In this document: positions 62,901 to 64,000 of the stretch, piece by piece | Layout of the letters: every line of letters starts with the position of its first letter | How positions within the stretch are numbered: the first letter of the stretch is position 1 | Source of the DNA: Trogon surrucura | Lineage: Eukaryota; Chordata; Aves; Trogoniformes; Trogonidae | DNA: 64,000 nt | Reading direction: 5' to 3' | Assembly: GCA_020746105.1 (NCBI GenBank) | Contig: CM036621.1 | Coordinates: 52,300,264 to 52,364,263, forward strand | Position numbers and translations under genes: made by a program | Notes under the pieces: model-generated | What the model was told of the DNA's origin: nothing | The model's database searches: none | Seen by the model: the letters and a program-made list of their open reading frames with translations, nothing else

Positions 62901-64000
62901 TGCATATGGTGTCATGAGAAGAATTTTCTAGACAAAGATGTTCTAAAGTCATTAAAATTGATTTTGAATTCTTTTGCTGGATAGAAAATTAACAAGAGAG
63001 TAAACAGGCCTGTGGAGAGGATGCCTGCACAAAAAAAAAAACCCCAAATAATATTTGGTGGAGAGGATCGGATTCATCATGGGTCAAGAATCTCCAAGCA
63101 AGAAAAATGCAGGCTTGGGGAAATACCAACATGTACTTTGTCCCTGTAATGCCTCAGAGAGAGATAAATACCCTTAGCTGTGTTATTTTTTCAGAGTTTC
63201 TCTTTGGTTTCCGATTTAGCATAAGGTCAATACAATCCGCAGACCATGCTTTACACCAATGCCTTGGTAGAATTTGGGAGTGCAAACCCCACAGGGTTCT
63301 AGCACCATAGTTGCATTCTAGATGCATAGTTTAGCATTCCCACTCTTCTGAATTGTCTTTCAAATGAAAAAATTCCTTAGCTGAAAAAAAACAAGTAAAG
63401 AACTCAGTAAATTTCTATTGATTTCTGTGGTAATTGTAGTCCAAATAAGAGTGACAGAAACTGGACATTACTGTCGTTCATATGCCAGTCAAAGATAGTC
63501 AAAAGCTAGTATTACTGTACCCTGTAACTCTGTCATCTTTTTTTGCCATACTGAAGCATAAGCCAAGCCATACACAAAAAAAAACCCAAAAAGCCAAATG
63601 TCATGCTGAGCATGATTTGTGCATTTGCATTTTTTCCCTGATATATTTCTTACCCACAGTTGAGCAAAATAGTTAAATACCTAGTGATCCCATTTTGAAT
63701 TGGGTCAGACCATTGTCTGACTTTATTCTCTGATTTGTTCTTTTCTTGAGATGAAACTGACTTCAATATTGATTTCTCCAATGGGATACAGAGTGCATGC
63801 TGCTGAAAAACATGAGGTGGTTCCATTCCGATCTTCAACATTTACTATCAAGCGCCTGGTACTATAAAAAGAGTTTCACACTGTTACTTGAATTTGGGGA
63901 TATTTGACCTGTCCTATAACTTCAATGACTCCTTGGCCATTTGCACATTTCAAGCATATGAATAACCTCCACAAAGCCAAAGCAGAAAATAGAAGCTTCT

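Larger units (their letters stand above)
57623..64000. other. AT-rich non-coding stretch, no confirmed gene
   Basis: About 6.4 kb with no recognised gene. It holds a weak exon candidate on the minus strand (58028-58146), a T8A12 palindrome merging into an A/C-rich tract (59358-59416) and a CpG-dense inverted-repeat element (59861-59943). Smaller A-run plus CCC tracts lie near 63029-63045 and 63568-63585. The remaining open frames are short and unrecognised. Confidence 0.55.

Overview
The window looks like gene-poor, AT-rich vertebrate DNA, and almost certainly bird. The main evidence is five pieces of CR1 (chicken repeat 1) LINE retrotransposons. They end in the bird/reptile-type 3' tail of short ATTCTRTG octamers, and several carry a readable reverse-transcriptase C-terminus. 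A solo LTR at 19737-20703 resembles a common avian LTR family that I recognise from memory. No host gene was recognised. There are no bacterial-type operons, and I saw no tRNA or rRNA gene and no CRISPR array, although tRNAs were not scanned for systematically.

Layout. 1-794: 3' part of a CR1 on the + strand, cut by the window edge. 869-1208: a second, 5'-truncated CR1 of the same or a close subfamily in the opposite orientation, making a tail-to-tail inverted pair. 1209-19736: plain AT-rich sequence with microsatellites and one unexplained open frame of about 173 codons (9578-10099). 19737-20703: solo LTR with TGTT...AACA ends and a 5-bp target-site duplication CCCAC. 20704-33936: plain sequence. 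33937-34539: a composite block made of a 13-copy 14-bp minisatellite, a 4-copy 13-bp minisatellite and a 5'-truncated CR1 3' end. 34540-46975: plain sequence with alternating purine-pyrimidine tracts and a block open in several minus-strand frames just before an old CR1. 46976-47305: old minus-strand CR1. 47306-56388: plain sequence ending in a GC-richer patch. 56389-57622: the best-preserved CR1, whose RT-derived frame of about 380 codons is unbroken but lacks the 5' half of the element. 57623-64000: plain sequence with one weak exon candidate (58028-58146, minus) and a small, very CpG-dense element with inverted repeats (59861-59943).

The CR1 pieces fall into at least two layers. Three share a subfamily-like sequence and open frames (1-794, 869-1208, 56389-57622), and two are more diverged (34224-34539, 46976-47305). 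This points to repeated CR1 activity in the lineage. No genes act together here. The window is best read as intergenic or deep intronic sequence shaped by retrotransposons and simple-repeat expansion. I found no convincing new multi-gene system. The items most worth a second look are the minisatellite/CR1 composite, the CpG-dense inverted-repeat element, the solo LTR, the unbroken CR1 frame and the unexplained open frame at 9578-10099.
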